From positions 62,001 to 126,000 of the forward strand of contig NZ_BORW01000008.1 in assembly GCF_018333375.1 (NCBI RefSeq): a stretch of 64,000 nucleotides of DNA, given 5' to 3'. This DNA comes from Paenibacillus cookii. GTDB taxonomy: Bacteria > Bacillota > Bacilli > Paenibacillales > Paenibacillaceae. The position numbers were made by a program, and so were the translations under genes. Each line of letters begins with the position of its first letter. The first letter of the stretch is position 1. A model generated the notes under the pieces. That model did not search any database, had not been told where the DNA came from, and saw nothing but the letters and a program-made list of their open reading frames with translations. Shown here piece after piece: positions 63,068 to 64,000 of this stretch.

Positions 63068-64000
63068 ATGCGTGTGCTGATTGTGGAAGATGAACCTGTC
63101 ATTCAAAAAGGGCTTGTCAAAATGGTGCAGCGGTATCCCGCGTCGTTTTCGGCCATATATACGGCAGACGACGGGGAGTCCGCCCTGGAAATGATCCAAA
63201 GCGTGGAGCCGCATCTGGTGTTGACCGATCTCAGGATGAAGCGGATGGACGGCCTGGAGCTGTGCGAGCGGATCCACCGGGAATTCGCGCATGTGCAGGT
63301 CGCGGTCATTTCCGGCTACAACGATTTCGGGTACGCCCAGCGGGCGATCGAATACGGCGTCAAACGGTACCTGCTCAAGCCGGTGACCCAGCAGGACGTG
63401 CATAACGCGCTCCGCGAAATCATCGCCGGCATGAACGAAAGCATCGTTCCCTTGCAAAAATACGTGGAATGGTCGGAAAAGCTGGAGCAAAGCATCTGGA
63501 TGCTGCAAAAAAGCGACATGGACCGGCTGCTCGAAGAAGGGGAGCGGGAGGGATTGTTTGCGGGGCTGCATGTGCCCGGCATGAAATCCGTGCTGGAGGA
63601 CTGCCTGCGCATGATCGCGGGAAAGCTCTCCCAGCGGGGATGGAAGCCGCAAATCTGCCTGGACATCCGCGGCACGGACATCAGCAAAAAGGAAACGCTC
63701 GCAGCATTCGGGGCGGTGCTTGAGCAAATGTATGCCCAGCTGCAGCTGACGCGCAAAGGCAAATTCAAGGATCCGATCGAGGAAGCAAAGGCGTTCATCG
63801 ACCTGCATCTTTCGGAAGAGGTGACGCTGGAGGAGGTCGCCAAGCGGGTGGGCCTGACGCGGACCTATTTCAGCGCATTGTTCAAAAAGATGACCGGCGA
63901 AACCTTCGTGCATTACCGCATCAAAAAACGGATCGAGGAAGCGCGCAAGCTGCTTGCCGTCCCGACGCTGACCATCACGGACATCGCGGTTCAGGTCGGT
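63068..64000 (+). CDS. YesN-type AraC response regulator, 3' end outside window
   Basis: The frame starts at ATG 63068 and is still open at the window edge, after 311 codons. The receiver domain carries DE at 8-9, phospho-acceptor Asp54 (VLTDLRMKRMDGLELC) and YLLKP. A linker and the first AraC HTH follow (VTLEEVAKRVGLTRTYFSALFKKMTGETFVHYRIKKR). Such regulators pair with YesM-type kinases and control the adjacent sugar ABC operon; the kinase must lie outside the window or elsewhere. Confidence 0.93.
   Translation, partial: MRVLIVEDEPVIQKGLVKMVQRYPASFSAIYTADDGESALEMIQSVEPHLVLTDLRMKRMDGLELCERIHREFAHVQVAVISGYNDFGYAQRAIEYGVKRYLLKPVTQQDVHNALREIIAGMNESIVPLQKYVEWSEKLEQSIWMLQKSDMDRLLEEGEREGLFAGLHVPGMKSVLEDCLRMIAGKLSQRGWKPQICLDIRGTDISKKETLAAFGAVLEQMYAQLQLTRKGKFKDPIEEAKAFIDLHLSEEVTLEEVAKRVGLTRTYFSALFKKMTGETFVHYRIKKRIEEARKLLAVPTLTITDIAVQVG

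Overview
The window looks like a chromosomal segment of a Paenibacillus-type, spore-forming, plant- or soil-polymer-degrading Firmicute. The grounds are strong GGAGG-type ribosome binding sites, frequent GTG/TTG starts, many AraC-type regulators, YesN/LplB/YtcP-style sugar ABC operons, S-layer-anchored chitinase, and mostly GC-rich coding with AT-rich patches. No rRNA, tRNA, CRISPR array or replication origin was seen.

Layout. 1-4265: two ABC exporter half-transporters flanking a DUF1854 protein; the first is cut by the window edge. 4266-5685: AT-rich patch with an unrecognised 53-aa membrane microprotein and a small secreted protein whose start codon seems lost. 5686-12868: DUF4091 protein, proline dehydrogenase, AraC regulator, CPBP protease plus MerR regulator behind a MerR-type promoter, and an NADH oxidase behind Rex/Fnr-like operators. 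12881-15101: glycine-rich repeat coat-like protein and a CE7 esterase. 15102-18070: AT-rich segment with a decayed IS256-family element just upstream of a MurJ/SpoVB-type flippase. 18214-24242: GH20 hexosaminidase, MFS sugar transporter and ChbG-type deacetylase. 24315-32040: two OmpR-type two-component systems, each divergent from a surface or membrane gene. 32286-39351: threonine-aldolase-like enzyme, AT-rich secreted protein, a truncated chimeric sugar permease, MsrA, and a MocR regulator facing a LysE exporter.

39486-45787: two chitinase genes, a CBM/FnIII/GH18 enzyme and a large SLH-anchored enzyme with two GH18 modules. They are preceded by nearly identical 69-bp promoter blocks and long leaders. 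46019-55105: alkyltransferase-like protein, soluble sensor kinase, two AraC regulators, SRPBCC protein, a small gene pair, a GH4 enzyme, an amidase_6 protein and a small membrane protein. 55297-64000: oxidoreductase-cupin fusion, GH95 alpha-L-fucosidase, LplB/YtcP permeases, solute-binding lipoprotein and a YesN-type response regulator cut by the window end.

How it fits together (inference): secreted and wall-anchored GH18 enzymes cut chitin. The secreted GH20 trims the oligomers, the MFS carrier imports products, and the ChbG-like enzyme deacetylates them. CE7, GH4, GH95 and DUF4091 proteins extend this to acetylated, galactosylated and fucosylated plant glycans. Two perfect and one near-perfect cre match suggest carbon catabolite control. 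The most unusual items are the kinase/permease chimera, the duplicated chitinase promoter/leader architecture, and the DUF1854-ABC module with a zinc ribbon on the transporter.
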